Part shown: in pieces, positions 43,992 through 52,236 of the stretch
How positions within the stretch are numbered: position 1 is the stretch's first letter
How the letters are laid out: every line of letters begins with the position of its first letter
Assembly (NCBI RefSeq): GCF_019236175.1
Contig: NZ_JAFAJM010000023.1
Span: forward strand, 45,435 to 109,434
From: Chryseobacterium sp.
GTDB taxonomy: Bacteria > Bacteroidota > Bacteroidia > Flavobacteriales > Weeksellaceae
DNA length: 64,000 bases
Direction of reading: 5' to 3'
Program-made: the position numbers and the translations under genes
The notes under the pieces: model-generated
The model's database searches: none
Seen by the model: the letters and a program-made list of their open reading frames with translations, nothing else
What the model was told of the DNA's origin: nothing

Positions 43992-45122
43992 TTATAACCC
44001 GATAACCGGCATTGAAAGCATTAAGATATTTTCGTTTTCTTCAAGACCATCCAGAGGTTCAATGATACCAGGTCTGTTAGGTTGAGACATTTTCATTGTC
44101 ACATCGTCAGAACCAAGAATCGTCAGCATTTCTGTTAAGAATTTAGAGCTGAAACCGATATTGATATCTTCCCCGTTGTAGTCGCAAGGAATCTGCATAT
44201 CTGCTTTGTTTGCATACTCTGTATCTTCTGCATGAAGATGAAGAATATTACCTGAAAGCTTAAATCTCACCTGATTGGTAGATTTGTTAGACATAATAGA
44301 TGCTCTTTTAATAGCTCCTAGCAACAGGTTTCTGTTGATGGTTAAAATATTGGGATTTTCTTTAGGAATTACCGCAGTATAGTTCGGATACTTCCCGTCA
44401 ATCAGTCTACAGATCCAGATATGTTTATCAAAAGTAAACTTAGCCATATTCTCATTAAAGTCGATTTTAACGTCTTCATTAGAGCTGGCTAAAATATTTT
44501 TGAAAATATTCAACGGTTTTTTAGGCATAATGAATTCCATAGGTTCGGCATTCATCAGATCTGTTCTTTTGTAAACTACCAGTCTGTGGGAATCTGTAGA
44601 AACAAAATTTGTTTCATTTTCACCAAACTGGAACAGTACTCCTGTCATCACTGGACGCAGAGAGTCATTGCTTGTTGCAAAAAGTGTATTGGTAAGTGCT
44701 TCAGATAGTACTCCCGCGGGCATTATTACACTTTGAGAAGCATCAAATTCCGGCAATTCAGGATAATCATCCGCGTTGTCCAGTGCTACTGCAAAGTTGT
44801 CTTTTTCATCTAAAATCTCAAGCTGGCTTCCGGTTCCTTCAGCATTGTCCTTTACGGCAAATGTCAAAGGCTGTTCGCCATAGGTCTTGATAAAATCTTG
44901 AAAAATTTTCGCAGGAACAGCAAATTTACCTGTGTCATCAGACTTCACTTCCAGAGAAGTAACAAGAGTAGTCTCGCCATCAGATGCTGTAATGGTAACA
45001 TTATTTCCGTCTAGTTCAAAAAGATAGTTTTCTAAAATAGGTCTCGATTGAGAGCTTGATATTACGCCACTTACAGTTTGCAAAGCCTTCTGCAGTTCAC
45101 CACTTGAAATAATAAATTTCAT
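43992..45122 (-). CDS. dnaN: DNA polymerase III beta sliding clamp
   Basis: A 376-residue beta clamp, a ring that tethers DNA polymerase III to DNA. Three clamp domains of about 120 residues each are seen: MKFIISSGELQKALQTVSGVI and LENYLFEL at the start, GTGSQLEI, then the C-terminal LTILGSDDVTMKMSQPNRPGIIEP and ILMLSMPVIGL. It is away from dnaA, as is common in this phylum. A TATATTTG -7 box lies upstream. Confidence 0.97.
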   Translation of the reverse strand: MKFIISSGELQKALQTVSGVISSSQSRPILENYLFELDGNNVTITASDGETTLVTSLEVKSDDTGKFAVPAKIFQDFIKTYGEQPLTFAVKDNAEGTGSQLEILDEKDNFAVALDNADDYPELPEFDASQSVIMPAGVLSEALTNTLFATSNDSLRPVMTGVLFQFGENETNFVSTDSHRLVVYKRTDLMNAEPMEFIMPKKPLNIFKNILASSNEDVKIDFNENMAKFTFDKHIWICRLIDGKYPNYTAVIPKENPNILTINRNLLLGAIKRASIMSNKSTNQVRFKLSGNILHLHAEDTEYANKADMQIPCDYNGEDINIGFSSKFLTEMLTILGSDDVTMKMSQPNRPGIIEPLDGLEENENILMLSMPVIGL

Positions 45123-45143
45123 AGATTTAAAAATAAGTTTCTA

Positions 45144-45151
45144 CAAATATA
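45144..45151 (-). promoter_or_regulatory. -7 promoter box for dnaN
   Basis: TATATTTG on the minus strand fits TAnnTTTG, 21 nt before the ATG. Confidence 0.5.
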
Positions 45152-45206
45152 ATAAATACATATAACAAAGAAAAAAATAATATCGAGGAGTTTTTAACAA
45201 ACATCA

Positions 45207-45806
45207 TCAATCTGTTTTCAGACTTGTGATTACGCTTAGGTTCCTATAGTCATCTATTTTTGCATCAAAAATCTCGGCAGCATAATAGCTGAGTTTTATT
45301 TTTTTGTTTAATAAAGAGCTATATTCCTTGGGTAAATCGAGGTTTGATTCTACTGATGTAATCCAATATAATTTTTTAAGATTTTTGTTGGAATCTGTAA
45401 TATGAAACACCACAAAATCATTTTTTTCAATTTTTGTAACCGTTCCTTCCAGAGATAAATTCTCGGCAGCCTGATCATTTTTTACCATTTTAAAAAATAT
45501 ATCTGAACATTCGGTCATCATCAACATTGAAATATTTTCAAAGAATTTATCCGTTACCTGATCTTCATAACTTCCGATATTCACGATATCAAAATTATAT
45601 TCTTTTTTTACTTCCTTAGCATAAGGCATTGCTGCTTTTATTACACAAAGACCAAACTGCGTACTGAGTTCATTTGAGGAAAGGGTTTCCGTCTTTATTT
45701 TTCCTGAGCATTCACAGGATGCTTTTGCTATTTTCTGTTTATAATCCTGAGAAAATGCATTTACAGACAGTAAAGCCAGCCCTAAAAGGGATAATCTTTT
45801 TTTCAT
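45207..45806 (-). CDS. exported hypothetical protein
   Basis: A 199-residue exported protein; ATG 45806 gives the signal peptide MKKRLSLLGLALLSVNAFSQ. The mature part has conserved-looking Cys (KASCECSGKI, LCVIKAA, MTECSDIF), which may form disulfides. A C-terminal beta-rich region follows (LSLEGTVTKIEKNDFVVFHITDSNKN). Family not recognised by name. It diverges from dgkA with overlapping promoters. Confidence 0.75.
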   Translation of the reverse strand: MKKRLSLLGLALLSVNAFSQDYKQKIAKASCECSGKIKTETLSSNELSTQFGLCVIKAAMPYAKEVKKEYNFDIVNIGSYEDQVTDKFFENISMLMMTECSDIFFKMVKNDQAAENLSLEGTVTKIEKNDFVVFHITDSNKNLKKLYWITSVESNLDLPKEYSSLLNKKIKLSYYAAEIFDAKIDDYRNLSVITSLKTD

Positions 45807-45821
45807 AGTTATTATTCTATT

Positions 45822-45870
45822 CAAATATAACAGATAAGTTGCAACAATCAAAATACAAAACTTATCTTTG
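45822..45870. promoter_or_regulatory. overlapping divergent promoters
   Basis: On the plus strand TTG (45839-45841), 21 nt, then TATCTTTG (45863-45870) precedes dgkA. On the minus strand TATATTTG (45829-45822) is preceded by TTTTG 19 nt upstream. Both match the Bacteroidota -33/-7 layout and the two promoters overlap. Confidence 0.6.
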
Positions 45871-45886
45871 TTCAAAAAAGTAGATC

Positions 45887-46243
45887 ATGCGAAAACCACC
45901 TGTCCATAAAAGTTTTCTGAATGCTTTCAGGGGTCTGTTTTTCATGGTAAAAACCGAAAGAAATTTTCAGATTGAACTTGCGGCTTTCGCCATCAATCTG
46001 TTTTTAATATTTTATTTTGGCCTTTCCGGTACTGACACGGTTCTTATTCTTATGGTCTCATTTGCGGTTTTAAGCACCGAAATTCTCAATACCGCTATTG
46101 AAAAGACCTGTGATATCATCCAGCCTGATTTTGATAAAAGGATAGGCTTTATCAAAGACATTGCTGCCGGTGCTGTAGTCCTGATGGCTATTGCTTCTGT
46201 AATTGTAGGCGTTTCAGTGTATTGGAAATACATATTTCATTAA
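45887..46243 (+). CDS. dgkA: diacylglycerol kinase family protein (undecaprenol kinase type)
   Basis: A 118-residue integral membrane kinase with three transmembrane segments. The signature ERNFQIELAAFAINL and the catalytic VLSTEILNTAIEKTCD are clear, as is the IKDIAAGAVVL segment. The family phosphorylates diacylglycerol or undecaprenol to recycle lipid carriers. The overall length is normal. Confidence 0.92.
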   Translation: MRKPPVHKSFLNAFRGLFFMVKTERNFQIELAAFAINLFLIFYFGLSGTDTVLILMVSFAVLSTEILNTAIEKTCDIIQPDFDKRIGFIKDIAAGAVVLMAIASVIVGVSVYWKYIFH

Positions 46244-46246
46244 AAA

Positions 46247-46282
46247 GATGGAAGTGTATTTTTTTTATCATACTCTTCCATC
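46247..46282. terminator. hairpin between convergent genes
   Basis: GATGGAAG pairs with CTTCCATC across a T-rich loop, lying between dgkA and the GyrI-like gene. Confidence 0.55.
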
Positions 46283-46294
46283 CCATCATTTTTG

Positions 46295-46756
46295 TTATTT
46301 TACAGCGATAAAGATATCAATTTCAGCATCTGAAGGGTTTTTAGCTTTTTCTTCTCCATATATTTCAAAATCTGCGGTAAATACTCTGTCTAAATCCATA
46401 TTCCATATTTTCAGCCATTCATTGATCACCAGGTCTTTTGTAAGATCTCCCTTAGGGGTAAATTTCACATAATTTCCTCCTTCAAAAGACTGGCCTACCA
46501 TACCATCCGGAATATTATCCAGATTATCTACCCTGCATCCAAGAATTGTAGTATATGGTTTTGTATGGTCCTTTTCATAATCCGTATAGATTGAATAGAC
46601 AGAATGATCTGTTTTATTGGGAATTGTATTCAGAATATCATCTTTCATAAATTTCCCCCATAATGCCTCAATATCTTTTGCTGCCTGATTATTTTCATTG
46701 GTAGTTCTTACTTCAATACCGATCACCTTAAAAGGTTCCACTTTTACATTGTTCAT
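46295..46756 (-). CDS. GyrI-like / AraC effector-binding domain protein
   Basis: A 153-residue single-domain protein of the GyrI-like small-molecule-binding type: VEPFKVIGIEVRTTNENNQAAKDIEALWGKF, YSIYTDYEKDHTKPYTTILGCRV, and GNYVKFTPKGDLTKDLVINEWLKIW. There is no DNA-binding part. Such stand-alone domains bind or hydrolyse small hydrophobic molecules in some cases. The start at ATG 46756 (MNNVKVEPF) is preferred to one 9 codons upstream, which adds only a Lys-rich run. Confidence 0.85.
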   Translation of the reverse strand: MNNVKVEPFKVIGIEVRTTNENNQAAKDIEALWGKFMKDDILNTIPNKTDHSVYSIYTDYEKDHTKPYTTILGCRVDNLDNIPDGMVGQSFEGGNYVKFTPKGDLTKDLVINEWLKIWNMDLDRVFTADFEIYGEEKAKNPSDAEIDIFIAVK

Positions 46757-46862
46757 TTTTTTATATTTTTTATTCTCCTTCAAAGATAACTTCAGGTTGT
46801 GACAACTGTATGTCAGGAACGCTCTGATTGCTGTAAGATTATTTTTTATGTTTATAAGTTTC

Positions 46863-46914
46863 GGCTAAAGCCGGTGGAAATTCATTTACATTAAAAAACG
46901 GGCTAAAGCCCGTT
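46863..46914. repeat. REP-like double hairpin
   Basis: GGCTAAAGCC is followed about 25 nt later by CGGGCTAAAGCCCG with flanking AAA/TTT. The same architecture recurs at 30577-30620. It resembles palindromic repeats scattered through chryseobacterial intergenic DNA, and the second hairpin may act as a terminator of the gene pair at 46925-47886. Confidence 0.6.
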
Positions 46915-46924
46915 TCTATTCATC

Positions 46925-47257
46925 TTATTTTCCGACATAGATAAATCCTTGTTTACCGGATTTAAAAGTTGTATCTATTCTTTTATAATCATCTACTTCG
47001 TATGCATCGGCCTGGAGAATTTCTTGTTCAGTGACTTCAAAAAGCATCCCTTCGACTGCATCATTCTCATTTCCTGAAAATATCAGCACGGGATGATATT
47101 GCTGTCCGCTCTTTCGCAATACTTCAGGGTCTGTAATTTCCAGCATATGGATTTGGTAGCCTGACAAAACATCTTTTTTACCCTGTAAAAGTCTTCCGAA
47201 AGTTTCAAGCTGTACTTTCGGATTCTGAAGGGTTCCGTAAGAAAATAAATGTGGCAT
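46925..47257 (-). CDS. gamma-glutamylcyclotransferase-like (AIG2-like) protein
   Basis: A 110-residue GGCT-fold protein. The substrate loop is HLFSYGTLQNPKVQ, with VEGMLFEVTEQEILQADAYEVDDYKRI providing the conserved acidic residue near the barrel, and GFIYVG at the end. The family includes gamma-glutamylcyclotransferases and glutamylamine cyclotransferases; activity here is unproven. The start ATG overlaps the stop codon of the SGNH hydrolase gene (TAATG), so the two are translationally coupled. Confidence 0.87.
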   Translation of the reverse strand: MPHLFSYGTLQNPKVQLETFGRLLQGKKDVLSGYQIHMLEITDPEVLRKSGQQYHPVLIFSGNENDAVEGMLFEVTEQEILQADAYEVDDYKRIDTTFKSGKQGFIYVGK

Positions 47258-47886
47258 TATAAGTATTTTTCAATAACGGGTATTACAACTTCTGCCATTA
47301 GTCCGTAGCCTTTTTCGTTAGGATGAACTCCGTCTTCGGAAAGAAAGATTTCTTTGTCATCCACGAATGCAGAATAAAAATCGATATACATTAACGAATG
47401 TTCCGCTGCAATATTCTGTAAAATCTGATTGTAAATTTTTACTTCTTCATTTGTTCTCAATTTTCCGGAACTCACCAGAACTCCGTCTATTTTTTGAGCA
47501 ACAGGAAGAATGCTTACGAGATAAATATCTTTAGAAAATTGTTTTGCATGCTGAACCGCAATATTGATATTTATTCTAAACTGTTCAGGAGCTACGATAT
47601 ATTTTCCGTCTTTTATTGCAAGATCATTAGCACCATATCCCATAAAAACAAGATTTCCGTCTGCTGAATTCCTTGCACTCAATTCATGGGGCATTCTTTT
47701 CAATAAGCCTTCTGTTGTTTCGCCACCGATTCCTAAATTAAACAGGATCAGTTCGTCACCATTCCCACTATGATACTGTTGCAGAGCATAGCGTTTCAGA
47801 ATATCAACCCATCCGCCAGATACTCCGTCATATTCTCCATAAGTGATGCTGTCTCCGAAAAACAGTCCGTACATTATTTTCTTCAT
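47257..47886 (-). CDS. SGNH/GDSL family hydrolase
   Basis: A 209-residue cytoplasmic esterase-type protein. Block I is FGDSITYGEYDG (Ser nucleophile), block II NLGIGGET, block III GYGANDL (Asn) and block V DGVHPNEKGYG (Asp/His). No signal peptide. It starts at 47886 or at Met5. It is coupled to the downstream GGCT-like gene through a TAATG overlap. Substrate unknown. Confidence 0.9.
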   Translation of the reverse strand: MKKIMYGLFFGDSITYGEYDGVSGGWVDILKRYALQQYHSGNGDELILFNLGIGGETTEGLLKRMPHELSARNSADGNLVFMGYGANDLAIKDGKYIVAPEQFRININIAVQHAKQFSKDIYLVSILPVAQKIDGVLVSSGKLRTNEEVKIYNQILQNIAAEHSLMYIDFYSAFVDDKEIFLSEDGVHPNEKGYGLMAEVVIPVIEKYL

Positions 47887-47974
47887 ATTAAATTCTGTTC
47901 TCTTCTATTTTGTATGGGTAAAAGTATCAAGAATAAAGTGATTAAAAAAATGTTCTGACCAATAAAATTTCACG

Positions 47975-48355
47975 CTATATAAGCTTTAATGTTACATCAG
48001 GATGTGATTGTATAATCTCTGTCAAAATATCAAACAGGGTCTGTCCGTTTCCTTTCAACAAAGCATCAAGTTTTTCCTGAATAAGTTCTGCATTGAAGGG
48101 TTTTCCCTGCTTTATTTTATTTTCATACCATTCTGCTGTCGTCTGAAATCCCAGATTTTCTTTTGATTTTTCTGATTCGGTCCAGATGATTTCAATTTCT
48201 TCTCCGTTTTCAAAGACCCCGAAACCTCCGTACAGAATATCATCAAATCCATCCAGTGTTCCTACTTTCCAGCCGGCATCATTCATAAGTACACGGGAAA
48301 CTTCGTCATAGAAACCTTCCAAAGACGAAAAATGACCGCCATTAATGACGATCAT
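47975..48355 (-). CDS. barstar family protein
   Basis: A 126-residue protein with barstar hallmarks: MIVINGGHFSSLEGFYDEVSRVLMNDAGWKVGTLDGFDDILYGGFG at the start, then EIIWTESEKSKENLGF. Barstar-fold proteins inhibit ribonucleases of the barnase type. No ribonuclease is encoded next to it, so it may be an orphan immunity protein or play another role. Start at ATG 48355, 13 nt after the purL stop; an upstream ATG would overlap purL and adds only a low-complexity NNNKKK run. Confidence 0.82.
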   Translation of the reverse strand: MIVINGGHFSSLEGFYDEVSRVLMNDAGWKVGTLDGFDDILYGGFGVFENGEEIEIIWTESEKSKENLGFQTTAEWYENKIKQGKPFNAELIQEKLDALLKGNGQTLFDILTEIIQSHPDVTLKLI

Positions 48356-48368
48356 TTTCTTTTTATTA

Positions 48369-51300
48369 TTATTTGAAGTATTCAACACCGTTTTTGAATA
48401 TATTATGGTAATTCGCAGTAGGTATATTTTTCATGAGGCCTTCTGTAAAACGTTCCGGATGTCCCATTCTTCCGTAGATCTTTCCGCAGGAACTGGTAAC
48501 TCCTTCAATTCCGAATAATGAATTATTAGGGTTGAATGGCATTCCGTGGGCGATGTTTCCATCGAAGTCTATGTATTGGGTTGCAATCTGTCCGTTTTCA
48601 TATAGTTTTTTAATTTCTTCTTCCGAAGCCATGAAACGTCCTTCACCGTGGGAAATCGGAATAGTGAAAATCTGTCCTTTCATTCCTTTTAACCATGGGC
48701 TTTCATCATTTACTACTTTCACGGTTACCATCTGAGAAATATGTCTTCTGATGGCATTATGTGCTAAAGTCGGAGAATTTTCATCCAGATCTTTAATCCT
48801 TCCGTATGGTAACAATCCTGACTTCACAAGAGCCTGGAATCCGTTACAGATACCGATAATCATCCCGTCTCTGTCTAATAGCTCATGAACTGCATTTTTC
48901 ATTTTCTCGTTTTTCAGAACGTTAACGATGAATTTGGCAGAACCATCCGGCTCATCACCTGCTGAAAAACCTCCTGAAAATGCTAAGATCTGAGAGGTTT
49001 TAATTTCTTCCACCCATGCATCAATACTTTCATCCAGTAACTGGTGACTGATATTGATCAGAGGTAAGCTGCTTACCACAGCACCTTCTTTTCTGAATGC
49101 ATTCAGGGTATCATACTCACAGTTGGTTCCCGGGAATACCGGAGCAAAAACTTTCGGCTGAGCGATTCCGTGTTTTTTAATGATGATATTTCTTGGATTG
49201 ACAGAGTTTGATTTCTCATCAATTTCAACTGTAATCTTTTCTTTTTCTACGGTCGGGAAAAGGTTCTCGAATGTATTCGTGTATGCCGATTCAAGATTCG
49301 TAATCTGAATTTCCAGACCGTTGATTTTTAAGGAAGCTGAATCTTTTACTTCTCCGATTAACTGAAGAGCAGCCGAACTTAATTCTTCTTTAGATTCGAT
49401 GATTAAGCTCCCTATATTTTTAGCCAGCAATGTCTTTTCATCTGCATTGATTTCAGCTCCCAATCTGTTTCCAAAGCTCATCTTTGCCAATGCTACCGCA
49501 ACACCACCTTCTTTAACCGTTTTAACGGAAACAATTTTACCCGTTTTGATGTTTTCAAAAACCAGTTCAAAAACTTCTTTCAGACGATGATAATCCGGAA
49601 GACCATTTTCCTGAGGAGTATGATTGAAGAAATACACCTTATTGCCTGCGTTCTTAAATTCAGGAGAAATGATATTCTGTTTTTCCCCATTGGCACATGC
49701 AAAAGAGATCAGTGTTGGGGGAACATTCAGATCCTGATACGTTCCACTCATGGAATCTTTACCTCCGATTGCAGCCAGGCCAAGGTTAATCTGAGCATCA
49801 TAAGCTCCCAGAAGAGAAGCTAAAGGCTTCCCCCATTTTTCAGGAGTCTGTCCCAGTTTTTCAAAATATTCCTGGAAGCTCAGTCTTATATTTTTATAAT
49901 CACCACCCATGGCAACAATCTTCGCAACACTTTCTACAACGGCATAAGAAGCTCCCAGTAATGAATTTTGTTTTGAGATTACGGCATCAAATCCCCAGCT
50001 TGCCAGAGAAACTGTTTTGATATCTTTGGCACCTAAAACCGGCAATGTCTGTACACTTCCTTCCATCAGTGTCTGCTGATATTTTCCTCCTAAAGGCATG
50101 GCAACAGTTGTTGCCCCAATTGAAGAGTCAAACATTTCCAACAGCCCTTTCTGAGAAGCTACATTTTTATCTTTTAATGTATTCAGGAAGTTCTCTTCAG
50201 TGAATACTTTAGTTTCTTCTTTTACTTCTTCCAGATGGTTGATCTTCACGACCTGAGATTTGGAACATCCGTTGGTATCAAGGAATGCTCTTGAAAGGTC
50301 AACAATCTTGTCTCCTTTCCAGAACATCTGCATTCTTCCTGAATCTGTTACTTTTGCCACTTCTACGGCAACAATATTTTCAGCTTCACAGAATCTGATG
50401 AACTGTTCTTTATCTTTCGGATCTACAACAACAGCCATTCTTTCCTGAGATTCTGATATCGCCAGTTCCGTACCGTTTAATCCTTCATATTTTAATGGTA
50501 ATACATCCAGGTTCACTTCCAAAGAGTCTGCAATCTCTCCGATTGCTACAGAAACACCTCCTGCTCCGAAGTCATTCGACTTTTTGATCAGTCTTGTCAG
50601 TTCCGGATTTCTGAATAATCTCTGGATTTTGCGTTCTTCAACGGCATTTCCTTTCTGAACTTCAGAACTCATGGTGTGGATGGAGGTTTCATCCTGTTCT
50701 TTTGAACTTCCGCTTGCTCCTCCTACTCCATCACGACCTGTTGCTCCACCCAAAATAATAATAGAATCGCCACTGGCTGGTTTCTCACGTCTTACCCAGT
50801 CTACAGGTACTGCTCCGGTAACGAAACCGACTTCCATTCTTTTAGCTTTATAGCCTTCGTCATAAATTTCAGAAACCATAGTAGTCGCCAGACCAATCTG
50901 ATTTCCGTACGATGAATATCCGTTGGCAGCCTGTTTTGTAATTGTTTTCTGAGGCAATTTCCCTGGCAATGTTTTATCTACGGATTCTAAAACATCTGCA
51001 GCTCCCGTTAATCTCATCGCCTGGAATACAAAAGATCTTCCGGACAAAGGATCTCTGATAGCTCCTCCCAAACATGTGGAAGCCCCTCCGAAAGGTTCAA
51101 TTTCTGTCGGGTGGTTGTGCGTTTCGTTTTTGAATAATAAATACCACGGTTCTTTTTTACCATCGTATTCGGCTTCAATCTGGATGGTACATGCGTTGAT
51201 CTCATCTGAGATCACAAGATTGTCCAGATTTCCTGTTTTATGGAAGTATTTACCACATACTGTTGCCAAATCCATTAAAGAGATCGGCTTCAGTTCACGG

Positions 51301-52064
51301 CCTAAGAATTTTCTTTTCTCGATATAATCATTGAAAATTGTTTCCAATGTGTGTTTGAACTGTCCTTCAAAGGTAATGTCTGACAATTCTGTTTCGAACG
51401 TAGTGTGACGACAGTGATCACTCCAATACGTGTCTAATACTTTTAATTCAGTTTCTGTAGGATTTCTCTGTTCGGTTTTAAAATATTCCTGAATAAATTT
51501 CAGATCGTCAAGCCCTAATGCAAAACCATGATTATTATAAAAATGCTCAAGTTCAGCATCATTGAAACTGATAAAGTTTTCGTGAATGATCACTTTTGAC
51601 GGAGTTTCATCGGCAGGAATATCCAATACGGACAGGTCTTTCTGCTGAGACTCTACTTTATTGATCAGAAGGTCTTTGATTTTAGCCAGATCAGCTTCGG
51701 AAACTCCTTCAAATTCGATCAGTTTACCACTTCTTACTTTTGATTTTTCATTTCCAGTCAGCAATGCTATACACTGTTGTGCAGAATCTGCTCTCTGATC
51801 ATACTGACCCGGCAAAAACTCCATTCCGAAATGAGTGGTTTTAGCTGGGTTTTCTGTATGTAAAATATCAGTAACAGGATCTACAAAAGTATTGTTCACT
51901 ACTTTTTCAAATTCTCCGTCATTCAAATTGAAAATATCATACACATTGTAGACTTTCACACTTTGAACAGCAGATACTACCGCTCTTACTTCATCAAAAA
52001 TTTTTGGACTTTCAACATCGAAAATTCCTCTCTTTTCTACGAAAATTCTTTTGTTATTAGACAT
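48369..52064 (-). CDS. purL: phosphoribosylformylglycinamidine synthase
   Basis: A 1231-residue large-type FGAM synthase, converting FGAR to FGAM with glutamine and ATP in purine synthesis. Visible features are THNHPTEIEPFGGASTCLGGAIRDPLSGRSF in the ATP-binding domain and SDHCRHTTFETEL in the linker. The C-terminal glutaminase contains VFAPVFPGTNCEYD, the nucleophile elbow GICNGFQAL, and ISHGEGRFMA. purB lies further on the same strand with two unrelated genes between. The start MSNNKRIFVEKRG is the obvious one. Confidence 0.97.
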   Translation of the reverse strand: MSNNKRIFVEKRGIFDVESPKIFDEVRAVVSAVQSVKVYNVYDIFNLNDGEFEKVVNNTFVDPVTDILHTENPAKTTHFGMEFLPGQYDQRADSAQQCIALLTGNEKSKVRSGKLIEFEGVSEADLAKIKDLLINKVESQQKDLSVLDIPADETPSKVIIHENFISFNDAELEHFYNNHGFALGLDDLKFIQEYFKTEQRNPTETELKVLDTYWSDHCRHTTFETELSDITFEGQFKHTLETIFNDYIEKRKFLGRELKPISLMDLATVCGKYFHKTGNLDNLVISDEINACTIQIEAEYDGKKEPWYLLFKNETHNHPTEIEPFGGASTCLGGAIRDPLSGRSFVFQAMRLTGAADVLESVDKTLPGKLPQKTITKQAANGYSSYGNQIGLATTMVSEIYDEGYKAKRMEVGFVTGAVPVDWVRREKPASGDSIIILGGATGRDGVGGASGSSKEQDETSIHTMSSEVQKGNAVEERKIQRLFRNPELTRLIKKSNDFGAGGVSVAIGEIADSLEVNLDVLPLKYEGLNGTELAISESQERMAVVVDPKDKEQFIRFCEAENIVAVEVAKVTDSGRMQMFWKGDKIVDLSRAFLDTNGCSKSQVVKINHLEEVKEETKVFTEENFLNTLKDKNVASQKGLLEMFDSSIGATTVAMPLGGKYQQTLMEGSVQTLPVLGAKDIKTVSLASWGFDAVISKQNSLLGASYAVVESVAKIVAMGGDYKNIRLSFQEYFEKLGQTPEKWGKPLASLLGAYDAQINLGLAAIGGKDSMSGTYQDLNVPPTLISFACANGEKQNIISPEFKNAGNKVYFFNHTPQENGLPDYHRLKEVFELVFENIKTGKIVSVKTVKEGGVAVALAKMSFGNRLGAEINADEKTLLAKNIGSLIIESKEELSSAALQLIGEVKDSASLKINGLEIQITNLESAYTNTFENLFPTVEKEKITVEIDEKSNSVNPRNIIIKKHGIAQPKVFAPVFPGTNCEYDTLNAFRKEGAVVSSLPLINISHQLLDESIDAWVEEIKTSQILAFSGGFSAGDEPDGSAKFIVNVLKNEKMKNAVHELLDRDGMIIGICNGFQALVKSGLLPYGRIKDLDENSPTLAHNAIRRHISQMVTVKVVNDESPWLKGMKGQIFTIPISHGEGRFMASEEEIKKLYENGQIATQYIDFDGNIAHGMPFNPNNSLFGIEGVTSSCGKIYGRMGHPERFTEGLMKNIPTANYHNIFKNGVEYFK

Positions 52065-52236
52065 TAGATGTCAGATTTTAATATTAGATTTATTTTTTCT
52101 TCTACTTTTACTTATTCAGAGTGCCATACCAGATTATTGTTTTCTGCTCCGTCTGTCCTGGTCACTCATTAGGGATTCCCTAACATTATAGACTGCAAAT
52201 TTACTCTTTTTACTTTCTTTAACCTCAATCTTTTTG

